This document shows, piece after piece, positions 48,919-57,254 of a stretch of 64,000 nucleotides of DNA (position 1 is its first letter; each line of letters begins with the position of its first letter). A program made the position numbers and the translations under genes. Origin of the DNA: Bacteroidota bacterium (GTDB taxonomy: Bacteria > Bacteroidota > Bacteroidia > 2-12-FULL-35-15); assembly GCA_029237775.1 (NCBI GenBank), contig JAQZBR010000001.1:62001-126000 (forward strand), given 5' to 3'. A model generated the notes under the pieces. That model had not been told where the DNA came from. It worked only from the letters and a program-made list of their open reading frames with translations, and made no database searches.

Positions 48919-49575
48919 ATGATACATAAAGAAGGTTATCCATCCATCATACTTACAATCATTGTTGTTGCTCTGATCACATTCCTGACGCATTACTTTG
49001 CAGCAGATTATCATATTGTTATCATTCTCGGACATTTATTGTCACTGTTCCTTCTTGTAACGATACTGCAATTCTTTCGTAATCCATCCCGGAAGGTGAT
49101 CATTGATGAAAACAGTATTGTAGCTCCTGCCGATGGAAGAGTGGTAGTAATTGAAGAGGTAACAGAAACAGAATACTTTAAAGGCAAACGTTTACAGATC
49201 TCTATTTTCATGTCGCCTATAAACGTTCATGCTAACCGTTACCCTATCGGTGGACTGGTGAAATACGCGAAATATCATCCGGGACTATTCCTGGTTGCAT
49301 GGCATCCGAAATCTTCAACGGACAATGAACGCACAACAATTGTTGTTCAGCATAAGAACGGACAGGAAGTTTTATTCCGTCAGATCGCAGGAGCTTTGGC
49401 CAGACGAATTGTTTTTTATTCAAAGGAAGGTGACCAGGCCGTGCAGGGAAATGAATTCGGTTTTATTAAATTTGGTTCAAGAGTGGACCTTTTACTTCCA
49501 TTAGATGTGAAAGTGAAAGTAAATCTTGAGCAGAAAGTGATTGGGAACACTACTGTTATTGCCACTTTCAGCTAA
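48919..49575 (+). CDS. psd: Phosphatidylserine decarboxylase (short type)
   Basis: The enzyme converts phosphatidylserine to phosphatidylethanolamine at the inner membrane. The 218-residue product is the short form seen in Bacteroidota, with two N-terminal membrane segments (8-27, 31-50), FFRNPSRKV, INVHANRYPIGG with the active-site His, and the self-cleavage site Gly186-Ser187 in FIKFGSRVDLLLP, where cleavage leaves the pyruvoyl group. It follows yidC by 12 bp. Confidence 0.93.
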   Translation: MIHKEGYPSIILTIIVVALITFLTHYFAADYHIVIILGHLLSLFLLVTILQFFRNPSRKVIIDENSIVAPADGRVVVIEEVTETEYFKGKRLQISIFMSPINVHANRYPIGGLVKYAKYHPGLFLVAWHPKSSTDNERTTIVVQHKNGQEVLFRQIAGALARRIVFYSKEGDQAVQGNEFGFIKFGSRVDLLLPLDVKVKVNLEQKVIGNTTVIATFS

Positions 49576-49684
49576 TTCTGTTCAGTTTTAACAGATTTTA
49601 ACCGGGTTTTTAGCAAACTGGTATTCTTTTCGCTAACTTTATACTTAAGAAAATAACATTAACACAATTATAAAACTGAAAATC

Positions 49685-49981
49685 ATGAAAAAATTATTTT
49701 TATTATTAGCATTCACAGGAGTTATTGGAGCAGCATCAGCGACTTCAGTTGTTACACTTGCAAAAGGAACTGTGATCACTTTAAAAGGTGATGACAAAAA
49801 AGGTGATGACAAGAAGAAAGAAAAGAAATCTGAAAAAGACAAAGCTTGCTGCAAAAAAGACGGAGCGAAAGCTGAAGCTTCAACAGGTTCTTGCCACGAA
49901 GCAAAAACAGAAGGCAAAGCATGCTGCAAAAAAGGCGGTACAGCAGAAGCATCAACAACTGCTCCGGCTGAGAAGAAATAA
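49685..49981 (+). CDS. Lys/Cys-rich small secreted protein with two CCKK motifs
   Basis: The 98-residue product has a signal peptide (1-19, ending ASA-T). The mature part is rich in Lys, Glu, Asp and Ala, with two repeats of KACCKK (one followed by DG, one by GG) and a lone Cys in GSCHEAK between them. The spaced Cys pairs suggest metal or disulfide chemistry, but no known fold is visible. Similar short CCKK-rich exported peptides occur in other Bacteroidota, from general knowledge; function unknown. The reading frame is supported by the signal peptide and by a terminator directly after the stop. Confidence 0.75.
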   Translation: MKKLFLLLAFTGVIGAASATSVVTLAKGTVITLKGDDKKGDDKKKEKKSEKDKACCKKDGAKAEASTGSCHEAKTEGKACCKKGGTAEASTTAPAEKK

Positions 49982-50001
49982 TCTCTAAGGAAATAAAAAA
50001 G

Positions 50002-50030
50002 AAACCCCGGAATCACCGGGGTTTTCTTTT
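50002..50030. terminator. Bidirectional terminator between the CCKK gene and the YjjG-like gene
   Basis: The arms aaaccccgg (50002-50010) and ccggggttt (50016-50024) around aatca are flanked by A-rich and T-rich tracts. It serves the two convergent genes. Confidence 0.85.
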
Positions 50031-50726
50031 TTATAATATATTCTGGAGTTCTTTTAGCGAGCTTATCTCATGCGTAACCTTTTCGGTGTGCGATGTCCTT
50101 TCCGGATTAAAATAGATCTGAGCCATTCCGTAATTTCTTGCCCCGGCAATATCTGCATCAAGGCTATCACCGATCATAATGCTATTATGGAGATTTGCTT
50201 CGGCAGCCTTCAGAGAAAAATCGAAGATTCTCGGGTCAGGCTTTTTAAATCCCGCCAGATCAGATGTAATCACGTTCTTAAAATATTTTTTCAGGTTGCT
50301 TTTTTCAATCTTCACGTGCTGTACTTCCTCAAAGCCATTTGTTATAATATGCAGCTCATATTTCCCGGACAGATAATCCAGTACTTCCATCGTATCAGGC
50401 ATCAGCTTGTTCTTTAAAGGAGCATGACTTACATAATCATTTGAGAAAGTTGTCGCAAGCTCATCATCTGTAAGGTTAAACTCTTTAAAGGCTCGGGTAA
50501 ATCTCTCTTTGCGGAGTACATCACGACTTACGAGATCACGGCTGTAATCCAGCCATAACTGATCATTGATCACTTTATAACGGCAGATAAATTCATTGCA
50601 ATCATTCAAGCCTTTACTCTTCAGATCATGTTGTTCATATAGCTCACAGAGGGTCTGGTAAGAATTACCATCCATATCCCAGAGTGTCCGGTCAAGATCA
50701 AAAAAGATATGTTTATATGCTGGCAT
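50031..50726 (-). CDS. YjjG-like HAD-family nucleotidase
   Basis: The 231-residue product is a HAD phosphatase: motif I FFDLDRTLWD (Asp10, Asp12), motif II HIITNGFEEV, motif III Lys in GFKKPDPRIF, and motif IV MIGDSLDADIAGA. The cap layout and these motifs resemble YjjG-type pyrimidine nucleotidases, which clear non-canonical nucleotides. I chose ATG 50726 (MPAYKHIFF); the longer reading adds 22 residues from inside the upstream membrane-protein gene. The two genes overlap by 14 bp, implying coupled translation. Confidence 0.85.
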   Translation of the reverse strand: MPAYKHIFFDLDRTLWDMDGNSYQTLCELYEQHDLKSKGLNDCNEFICRYKVINDQLWLDYSRDLVSRDVLRKERFTRAFKEFNLTDDELATTFSNDYVSHAPLKNKLMPDTMEVLDYLSGKYELHIITNGFEEVQHVKIEKSNLKKYFKNVITSDLAGFKKPDPRIFDFSLKAAEANLHNSIMIGDSLDADIAGARNYGMAQIYFNPERTSHTEKVTHEISSLKELQNIL

Positions 50727-51171
50727 TATATAATAACTTGAAAGAAGAAACGGATACAGACCAGAAAAGGATCGAAAGGAACATGAATACAAGGATCCTG
50801 TGTTTGTTCTTAAAATAGCGGACCGCCAGGAAGCAGCCGATTGGAATGGATAAAAGCAGTGGAGTCAGGAACGCAATGCCAATGAGGCCGAATCGCATTT
50901 TTACCCAAACTATGATTTTGTTCTTTTTGGTGAATTTTTTTTTAGGAGCTTCCTGTTTATTATGCTGCTTTTCGAGCTTTCGTTTTTTTAATCGCTCCAC
51001 TATTTTTTCACTCATAAAGACAAAAATAGTCACACCGGTTATACCACCTATTGAGGTGACAGTAACGGCCTCAAAGAAAGAGAAACCTGCAGCCAAAGCC
51101 ATAGGAACAGCTCCGAAAACAAATTTCACCGTACTCAGCAAAAATATCAGAACAATTTCCCACCAATCCAT
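50713..51171 (-). CDS. Small integral membrane protein (possible small multidrug-export family)
   Basis: The 152-residue product has about four predicted membrane segments (5-24, 33-55, 92-116, 124-144) separated by a basic loop (KKRKLEKQHNKQEAPKKK). The motif GLIGIAFLTPLLLSIPIGCF resembles the family annotated as small multi-drug export proteins, for which transport has not been shown clearly. It lies between upp and the YjjG-like gene, 12 bp after the upp stop, and overlaps the next gene by 14 bp. Role unknown. Confidence 0.6.
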   Translation of the reverse strand: MDWWEIVLIFLLSTVKFVFGAVPMALAAGFSFFEAVTVTSIGGITGVTIFVFMSEKIVERLKKRKLEKQHNKQEAPKKKFTKKNKIIVWVKMRFGLIGIAFLTPLLLSIPIGCFLAVRYFKNKHRILVFMFLSILFWSVSVSSFKLLYNASI

Positions 51172-51183
51172 TGTATAAACTAT

Positions 51184-51831
51184 TTAGATTTTATGTCCGA
51201 AAGACAGATCACCGGCATCACCTAATCCGGGAACAATATACGACTGAGCAGTTAACTCCTCATCAACCGCCCCGCACCAGAAGGTTACGGATTCAGGAAG
51301 ATGCTTTTTAGCGTAGTCAAGCCCTTCGCTGCTCGCTATTACTGATACGATATGAGTGTGACGTGGCTTTCCCCGTTTCATTAATGCCTGGTAGGCAAGA
51401 ACCATCGAAGCGCCAGTGGCCAGCATAGGATCACAAAGGATAAGAACTTTATCAGTCAGGTCAGGCGCAGAAAGATATTCAACATGAATATCAAAGCTGC
51501 CGTCCTTGTGATGCCTGCGGTAAGCTGAAATAAACGCGTTTTGCGCTTTATCGAAATAATTCAGTAACCCTTGGTGAACAGGTAATCCCGCGCGAAGGAT
51601 GGTTCCTATCACAGGTTGTTCTTTAGGCACAGATACATTGGCAATACCAAGCGGAGTGGTAATTTCGCGTGAATGAAACTGAAGCGTCTTGCTAATCTCA
51701 TATGCGATGATCTCACCCATACGTTCCATATTTCTGCGGAAACGCATACTGTCGTCCTGAACATTCACTTCACGGATCTCAGAAATGTATTGGTTAAACA
51801 ATGAATTTGTTGCACCTAAAATATGAACCAT
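51184..51831 (-). CDS. upp: Uracil phosphoribosyltransferase
   Basis: Upp makes UMP from uracil and PRPP in pyrimidine salvage. The 215-residue product has the PRPP site LILCDPMLATGASM and the uracil-binding end GLGDAGDLSFGHKI, plus the RAGLPV segment, all typical. It lies 3 bp after the FemAB-like gene and 12 bp before the membrane protein gene, inside a run of minus-strand genes. Its placement beside polysaccharide genes looks coincidental. Confidence 0.95.
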   Translation of the reverse strand: MVHILGATNSLFNQYISEIREVNVQDDSMRFRRNMERMGEIIAYEISKTLQFHSREITTPLGIANVSVPKEQPVIGTILRAGLPVHQGLLNYFDKAQNAFISAYRRHHKDGSFDIHVEYLSAPDLTDKVLILCDPMLATGASMVLAYQALMKRGKPRHTHIVSVIASSEGLDYAKKHLPESVTFWCGAVDEELTAQSYIVPGLGDAGDLSFGHKI

Positions 51832-51834
51832 AAA

Positions 51835-52758
51835 TTATTTTTTTAACGATTTTAGCCATTTGACAAGCGTGGGTAGCTTGTTCTTTTTCACCTGTAAATA
51901 TACGCAATCTTTTGCTCCAAAATTCTTATAAAAGCGGGCCACCGATGCCACGGAGGATCCGCCAAAATCCAATATGTATCCGCTCTCTGCATGCTTTCTT
52001 AAAAATGTATCAAAGATCAAATACATATGCCCATTGTTCTTCCCTTCATCCGTAAGTCCACTCTTTAAAAAAACGTACCTGTTACGATATCTCATAAAAA
52101 ACGCTGCAGCACTCAACTCTCCCTTTTCACTATAGATGCCAAAGCTTTCAGAAAACCCTTGTTCAGTGCAGTTGTTCATCAGGGAAACTAATTTTTTATA
52201 GTCTTCTGTGTCAAAAACCTCCAGCTCATTTCCTTTTGTTTTTTTAAACAAATCCACAACTTCCGAACCTGTTATTCCCTCCTTGATTATATGTGCAGAC
52301 TTAACCGCTTTCTTAATACTTCTTTTACCATTGTCTTTAAACCCTGAATGCAGCTTTTCGTATGGAAGGCTGAGATCCAGCTCCTGAAACACCTTCTCTT
52401 TCAGCTCGAAGCCGGAGCCGTTAATTGATTGACTTTCGTGAAAACAAAATTCCATGTACCGAAACTTTTCAGGAATGTTGTTCAAGAAAGAGGTAGTAAC
52501 TTCTGCTGTAACCCGACTTTTAGAATAAACACCAAAGTACCTTGTAAAAAAGGGCTGATACAAATAATTCAGTCCGAACTTTGCCGCTGGAGCGATGGGA
52601 AACACTGCGTCATAATCATTAAACACCAGAGCTTCCCATGGTCCTGCAACTGTATCAAGATACCAGGAACAGACAAATATGTTACCATGTTCACTTGCAT
52701 CGATACACTTGTCCCACTTGGACCTATCGATCCTGTTATGTTCTACGTATCTGATCAT
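51835..52758 (-). CDS. FemAB/GNAT-like acyltransferase
   Basis: The 307-residue product has a FemAB/CelD-like double GNAT layout: N-terminal SWYLDTVAGPWEALVFNDY, KGNELEVFDTEDYKKLV, AAFFMRYRNRYVFLKSG, and the end motif YILDFGGSSVASVARFYKNFGA. Members transfer aminoacyl or acyl groups in cell-wall and surface-polysaccharide synthesis. Its ATG overlaps the stop of the deacetylase gene upstream by 4 bp (ATGA), a sign of coupled translation. A role in modifying the same glycan is plausible but not shown. Confidence 0.75.
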   Translation of the reverse strand: MIRYVEHNRIDRSKWDKCIDASEHGNIFVCSWYLDTVAGPWEALVFNDYDAVFPIAPAAKFGLNYLYQPFFTRYFGVYSKSRVTAEVTTSFLNNIPEKFRYMEFCFHESQSINGSGFELKEKVFQELDLSLPYEKLHSGFKDNGKRSIKKAVKSAHIIKEGITGSEVVDLFKKTKGNELEVFDTEDYKKLVSLMNNCTEQGFSESFGIYSEKGELSAAAFFMRYRNRYVFLKSGLTDEGKNNGHMYLIFDTFLRKHAESGYILDFGGSSVASVARFYKNFGAKDCVYLQVKKNKLPTLVKWLKSLKK

Positions 52759-53744
52759 TTCAGAAATTCTTTTTCAAAAGTGCTGAAGCTGTTTTCTGAT
52801 TTATTTGCAGCAATAAACTTTTCAATCATCACGAGCGAATACCTCGAAAGTGCTTTCGGATGGCCGATTACCACCATATGTTGCCTGTTCGCCTTTTTCA
52901 ATCTTTTGAGAGATCTGTTAAGAAGATGCGAATTGTAACCGTCAACTGAAACCGGATTATTTGTAAACCGTGTTAATAATTTTTTTCTGTATCCCGGAGC
53001 AGCCATTGCACGGCCATCTCCCAAGGGCTTGTGCATGTACGGATCTTTTCTGCCAAGCAAAAACAATTTCCAGAAAAACAAGGGAGAATTTTTTACAGAA
53101 CTTATCGGAACTTCGGTAAATGTTCCGGCCGGATCTTCTTTCACAACATCCGTTTCAAACTTGTAAATATCCTTATCGGGAGCATTTCTGAAATCGTATG
53201 CATATTGCGGAGATGAAAAGAAACCATTCCTGAAGACACTGCTGTCAAGTGTTATATTTTCTTTCTTAAACGCGCTGTATAGCTTGCTGAAAGGCTGCAA
53301 ACACCAGCCACCTGCACGAAACGCGAAGATTTTCTTCCCCGTGATATCTGAAATCACCTTTTTATATCGCTTCACGATATCCAATATATCATCATCAGAA
53401 AAATCGGCAAGCTTATATCTGTTTACATTTATAATCCATTTTTCTCCATTGTAAAAACTATCTTCCCAGTGAGGATGAATATGCAGCTGAATATCGTGCC
53501 CTTTCTCACTAAGCTCCTTTACCTGATCTGTGATTAATTTATAGTCTTTCTCAAGCGCAGGATATTTTATTCTGTACTCTGCAAGCTTCAAAATAAACCC
53601 GCAATCCACAAAAAAGACAAAGGTCACATTATGCTTTTCTCCGATCCTTATCAATTCAGAGGTTGGATAAATGATACACTTTTCCACCGTACCATGGTTT
53701 TCACCAAAGTAGATCTCATAGTCAAGTGTAATGTAGATCTTCAT
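52755..53744 (-). CDS. Polysaccharide deacetylase-like protein (NodB-type)
   Basis: The 329-residue product has the carbohydrate-esterase-4 pattern: Asp8 in ITLDYE and the metal-binding HDIQLHIHPHW (H83, H88, H90), with FRAGGWCLQPFSK following. It would remove acetyl groups from amino sugars in a surface or wall glycan. There is no signal peptide, so it probably acts in the cytoplasm on a precursor. It overlaps the FemAB-like gene by 4 bp, and a hairpin repeat lies in its 5' region at 53783-53807. Confidence 0.8.
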   Translation of the reverse strand: MKIYITLDYEIYFGENHGTVEKCIIYPTSELIRIGEKHNVTFVFFVDCGFILKLAEYRIKYPALEKDYKLITDQVKELSEKGHDIQLHIHPHWEDSFYNGEKWIINVNRYKLADFSDDDILDIVKRYKKVISDITGKKIFAFRAGGWCLQPFSKLYSAFKKENITLDSSVFRNGFFSSPQYAYDFRNAPDKDIYKFETDVVKEDPAGTFTEVPISSVKNSPLFFWKLFLLGRKDPYMHKPLGDGRAMAAPGYRKKLLTRFTNNPVSVDGYNSHLLNRSLKRLKKANRQHMVVIGHPKALSRYSLVMIEKFIAANKSENSFSTFEKEFLK

Positions 53745-53782
53745 ACTTATTTATCTTTTCAAAATTCATCTTTGTGCGTAGA

Positions 53783-53807
53783 GTCATCCTGAACTTGTTT
53801 CAGGATC
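53783..53807 (-). repeat. Lone hairpin repeat with core tcctgaacttgtttcagga
   Basis: The hairpin shared by the composite leaders occurs here alone, 39 bp before the deacetylase ATG, in the same orientation toward the downstream gene as in copies A and B. Confidence 0.7.
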
Positions 53808-53822
53808 TGAGCGCAGCCTTTC

Positions 53823-54752
53823 TTATTCCTGCTTATGATGTTTTTTAAGACTATGACCTTTATCTCCAAACGGTGTATACATCGTGACTCCCTTTTCATT
53901 GTAATTACGAATCATTACTTCAAGCATTTTGTTTGCATCAATCAGCATGCTTTTTGCTTCCCCAATTATTCCATTCACTAGCACGCCCTCCTTCTCAAAC
54001 ATCGGCTTTAAAGCATCGCAATTGCGTTTCACAGAATACTCCGGATCGTGAACCTTCGTTTTCATAACCGAAACATTTCCCTTCGCATCCTTCATTTTTA
54101 CTTCAAAAATTTTTTCGTCATAGACGGGAAACTTAAAATCAACCGCGTCTTCCAGGGTATGTAAGTTTGTGCCTGCACCATTCAGTGTAGTGCCAAGCAT
54201 AAGAATCTTTCCATTCTTTTCACCTAACTTTCTGAAAGGTGAATTTTCATTATAAGGAGTTAATTGTCCGAAATGTGTATTCGTAAAATATTCTGCAAGC
54301 GGTCCTTTCGCTGCGACACAATCCGTTGGATGAAAGCTACGGAATACACCATCCATCTTTCTGAAGTATTCAGTCACGCTTCCCATTTGTGATGGGGTAT
54401 TTACAATATCAAAAATCGAATTTTCTTGCAGATGATCTTTACTTTTACCTTTAGCAGGAAATGTTGGAAACAACAATGTACCCTCTTCGCCAATCACTCT
54501 AAACAACGCATCAATAACGGTTTTTGGCCCGCCTTTAACAAAGCCTATTTTACTCAGACTGCAATGCACCAGAAGAGAATCGCCTCTTTTAATTCCGATC
54601 TCTTTCAAGTCAGCAACAAGATCATCAAGTGTTAATCCTTCATTGCTCATCTGTTTAGATTGCAAATATTTTCTTCTCCGCGATTTTTTGAGCGACTTCA
54701 GCCACTCAAGTAAAAACTGAGGAGAATATTTAAGGAGCAACTGCTTAAGCAT
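53823..54752 (-). CDS. AAC(3)-family N-acetyltransferase
   Basis: The 309-residue product has the Antibiotic_NAT (AAC(3)) pattern: GDSLLVHCSLSKIGFVKGG, LLFPTFP, the active-site region RSFHPTDCVAAKGP and LMLGTTLNGAGTNLHTLED with the His-Glu pair. AAC(3) enzymes acetylate the 3-amino group of aminoglycosides, but chromosomal members beside polysaccharide genes more likely act on amino sugars or other natural acceptors. Its neighbours are two deacetylase-like proteins and a UDP-GlcNAc epimerase. Antibiotic resistance cannot be inferred from this alone. Confidence 0.8.
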   Translation of the reverse strand: MLKQLLLKYSPQFLLEWLKSLKKSRRRKYLQSKQMSNEGLTLDDLVADLKEIGIKRGDSLLVHCSLSKIGFVKGGPKTVIDALFRVIGEEGTLLFPTFPAKGKSKDHLQENSIFDIVNTPSQMGSVTEYFRKMDGVFRSFHPTDCVAAKGPLAEYFTNTHFGQLTPYNENSPFRKLGEKNGKILMLGTTLNGAGTNLHTLEDAVDFKFPVYDEKIFEVKMKDAKGNVSVMKTKVHDPEYSVKRNCDALKPMFEKEGVLVNGIIGEAKSMLIDANKMLEVMIRNYNEKGVTMYTPFGDKGHSLKKHHKQE

Positions 54753-54763
54753 TGATGAAGATT

Positions 54764-56074
54764 CTAATTTGATTGAGTTGCGTATTGAAGCATAGTTTCA
54801 TATACATCTTTCCAGCCTTTCCATAGCTTCTGATCGTTGAGGGTATCATTATGCCATAAACTGATAAAACAGCCATTCACAGCCTTCACTTCATCTATCA
54901 ACGGCTTGATTTTTTTAAATGCATCTTCTGGCTCAACTTTCATATAATACTTTAAAGTTCCTTCCATCACAGCAAATGGATGAACTTTCAGATTTGTTTC
55001 AAGCTCCATATCCAGATCATAAAAATTGAACGGAGTGCAAATGCTCGCCCTGAACCCCACTTGCGATGCGAACCCCATGGTGTAATCATGCCGAATATCG
55101 AGATCTATAAGATTCCGGTATGTATCCGGAAGTGTGAGCTTGAGAAAATGCTGGCGGCTGCGAACAACATCACGATGAAGAATTTTCGAAAGACGATCTA
55201 CCTCCTTTTTCAGCTGCTCCTTACTTTTATTTGAGCCGTATGAAGGGTGGATGCCCATCATCGCGTAATCACCCAGCATTTTAATGAGTGATTGAAATTT
55301 TTCACTTTCTGGTGGCAGATTCTTATCATTCACTCCATAATCACCAAGCAATACAAAATAGATACTTTTGTATTTGTATTTCTTCAGCATCTTTAACTGA
55401 AAATCGTATGTATCATAAGGATCCTTCATTAAACCAAAAAGAACTTTTGTTCGCTCGCGGATCTCTGAGAAATTAAATTGCGATAACGCTTTCAGGTAAC
55501 CGCCCAGGCTTCGTGTAAACCCTTTTTCACGGTATGCATAGGCATTATCGATATCTAGTGTTGAAATGAATTCGTACTTGCGTTCATGAAATTCCATAGC
55601 CGGGTAGCTCTGCAAAAGAATCTCTTTGATCCAGCCAACCCAGATATTGATCACCGGCTTTTGAAGAAACCCATGCTCATAAGCCAGGCTGTCCTTCGCA
55701 TCAAAACGATCGTGTTCATCTCGGATGTGAGGAAGATACTCTTCATAGCGGCTCACCAGATAAAACGCTGCAGCAAAAACATCGAATGGCAAAGCAGATG
55801 ATTTACCTGTTGCGAAAAAAACTTTGCTCCCACGGAAATCAAAGATTGAAATATTCTGCTCGGTGATTCCTGTCTCCAGCAAAAGATGCCTTGACTCAAA
55901 ATGGATCTCATCAGCAATGCGGTTATTTGAATAGCTGAACTTGTATCCTTGTTCCTCCCTGAATTCAAGCTCTTTGTCGGTAAGCGTGAAGTTTATCCCA
56001 AGCATATCTTTAAATATAAGATTAAAAATATACTTGTTTCTGTGCGAGATCTTATCAGTGAAAATAAACAGCAT
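54764..56074 (-). CDS. Polysaccharide deacetylase-fold protein with DUF7033-like N-domain
   Basis: The 436-residue product begins with an N-terminal domain of about 170 residues (DUF7033-like: SRYEEYLPH, KPVINIWVGWIKEIL) and then a deacetylase-like domain with STLDIDNAYAYREKGF and MGIHPSYGSNKSK, in the place where polysaccharide deacetylases have THDVD and HPSY motifs. It is a common companion of surface-polysaccharide clusters in Bacteroidota. Its start codon directly follows the wecB stop codon (TAA-ATG), and the AAC(3)-like gene follows 11 bp later. Confidence 0.8.
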   Translation of the reverse strand: MLFIFTDKISHRNKYIFNLIFKDMLGINFTLTDKELEFREEQGYKFSYSNNRIADEIHFESRHLLLETGITEQNISIFDFRGSKVFFATGKSSALPFDVFAAAFYLVSRYEEYLPHIRDEHDRFDAKDSLAYEHGFLQKPVINIWVGWIKEILLQSYPAMEFHERKYEFISTLDIDNAYAYREKGFTRSLGGYLKALSQFNFSEIRERTKVLFGLMKDPYDTYDFQLKMLKKYKYKSIYFVLLGDYGVNDKNLPPESEKFQSLIKMLGDYAMMGIHPSYGSNKSKEQLKKEVDRLSKILHRDVVRSRQHFLKLTLPDTYRNLIDLDIRHDYTMGFASQVGFRASICTPFNFYDLDMELETNLKVHPFAVMEGTLKYYMKVEPEDAFKKIKPLIDEVKAVNGCFISLWHNDTLNDQKLWKGWKDVYETMLQYATQSN

Positions 56075-57229
56075 TTATTTTGTGCTAAAGGTTTTAAGGA
56101 TCTCGGAGCAAATAAATTCGGACGACTTACCATCTCCGAATAATTGCGGAAACTGAAGATCCTTAGCATTATTGAAATAGATGAAAGCTTCTTTTATTTT
56201 TTTCTCATTTGCATCAACGATTTTTGCGGACCCACAATTCACAAGCTCTACCCACTCTGTTTCGGATCTCAAAATAATGCAGGGCTTTTTGAAAAAGAAC
56301 GCTTCCTTCTGTACCCCTCCACTGTCAGTCATTACAAGACTTGCATTTTTTTCGAGCGCAATCATTTCAAGGAAAGAAACCGGAGGAATGATAATAATAA
56401 ACCGGCTTGTTTTTATTTTACTGTAAAGTTCAGATGATAGATTTTGTGATAACAACTTTGCTGTGCGCGGATGAAGAGGTAAAACCACCTTCAATTTATT
56501 TTCTTCAGCGATCGCATTCATAGCACTGAATAAAGCATTCAAACGCTCCGGTTCATCTGTATTATTATTCCGATGAATGGTTGAAAGGATGAAATTATTT
56601 TTTTCCAGGCCATTCTTCTCCAGTATATCTGATTGCTGTTCTGCCACTGCTGAAAAATGAAGGGAATTATCATACATAACATCACCGCAATGATAGATCT
56701 TCGGATTATCAGCAGTGTAAGGTGCCCTGTTATCCTCTTTGAATCCTTCTTTCAATAAATTATCATAACCTGCTCTTGTTGGAGAAAACAACAACGTGGA
56801 TGCATGATCACACATGATCCTGTTGATCTCCTCAGGCATTGCTTTGTTAAAAGATCGCAGTCCGGCTTCAATATGCACGACAGGCACATGAATTTTTGAA
56901 GCTGCGATCGCCCCTGCTAAGGTTGAATTGGTGTCCCCATATAAAATGATCGCATTAGGCTTTTCTTTTTGCAGGATCTCTTCAATGCCTTCTATCATGA
57001 AGGCCGTTTGCTTTCCATGACTTCCGGAACCCGCATTTAAATTGTAATCAGGACGGGGAATATCAAGCTCATCAAAAAACACTCCCGACATATTTTCATC
57101 ATAATGTTGTCCGGTATGAACGATGATCTCTTTTATACTATCAGAAAACGACCCTCTCACTGCTCTGCTTAGTGCAGCAGCTTTGATGATCTGGGGCCTC
57201 GCGCCAATGATGGTAAGAATTTTAATCAT
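56075..57229 (-). CDS. wecB: UDP-N-acetylglucosamine 2-epimerase
   Basis: WecB interconverts UDP-GlcNAc and UDP-ManNAc, feeding surface-polysaccharide synthesis. The 384-residue product shows GARPQIIKAAALS, HTGQHYDENMSGVFF, YGDTNSTLAGA, HIEAGLRSFNKAMPEEINR and TDSGGVQKEAFFFKKPC, all family hallmarks. It heads the polysaccharide-related run and is 25 bp after radC, so the two may be co-transcribed. The UDP-GlcNAc product could also feed cell-wall teichoic-type polymers; the exact polymer is unknown. Confidence 0.93.
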   Translation of the reverse strand: MIKILTIIGARPQIIKAAALSRAVRGSFSDSIKEIIVHTGQHYDENMSGVFFDELDIPRPDYNLNAGSGSHGKQTAFMIEGIEEILQKEKPNAIILYGDTNSTLAGAIAASKIHVPVVHIEAGLRSFNKAMPEEINRIMCDHASTLLFSPTRAGYDNLLKEGFKEDNRAPYTADNPKIYHCGDVMYDNSLHFSAVAEQQSDILEKNGLEKNNFILSTIHRNNNTDEPERLNALFSAMNAIAEENKLKVVLPLHPRTAKLLSQNLSSELYSKIKTSRFIIIIPPVSFLEMIALEKNASLVMTDSGGVQKEAFFFKKPCIILRSETEWVELVNCGSAKIVDANEKKIKEAFIYFNNAKDLQFPQLFGDGKSSEFICSEILKTFSTK

Positions 57230-57254
57230 TAAATAATTTATGTATTATCGTTAA

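Noticed and set aside
53823-54752. AAC(3)-like gene as an aminoglycoside-resistance determinant
   Set aside because: Family membership alone does not show drug acetylation. Its neighbours are surface-polysaccharide genes and there are no mobile elements nearby, so I kept a neutral call.
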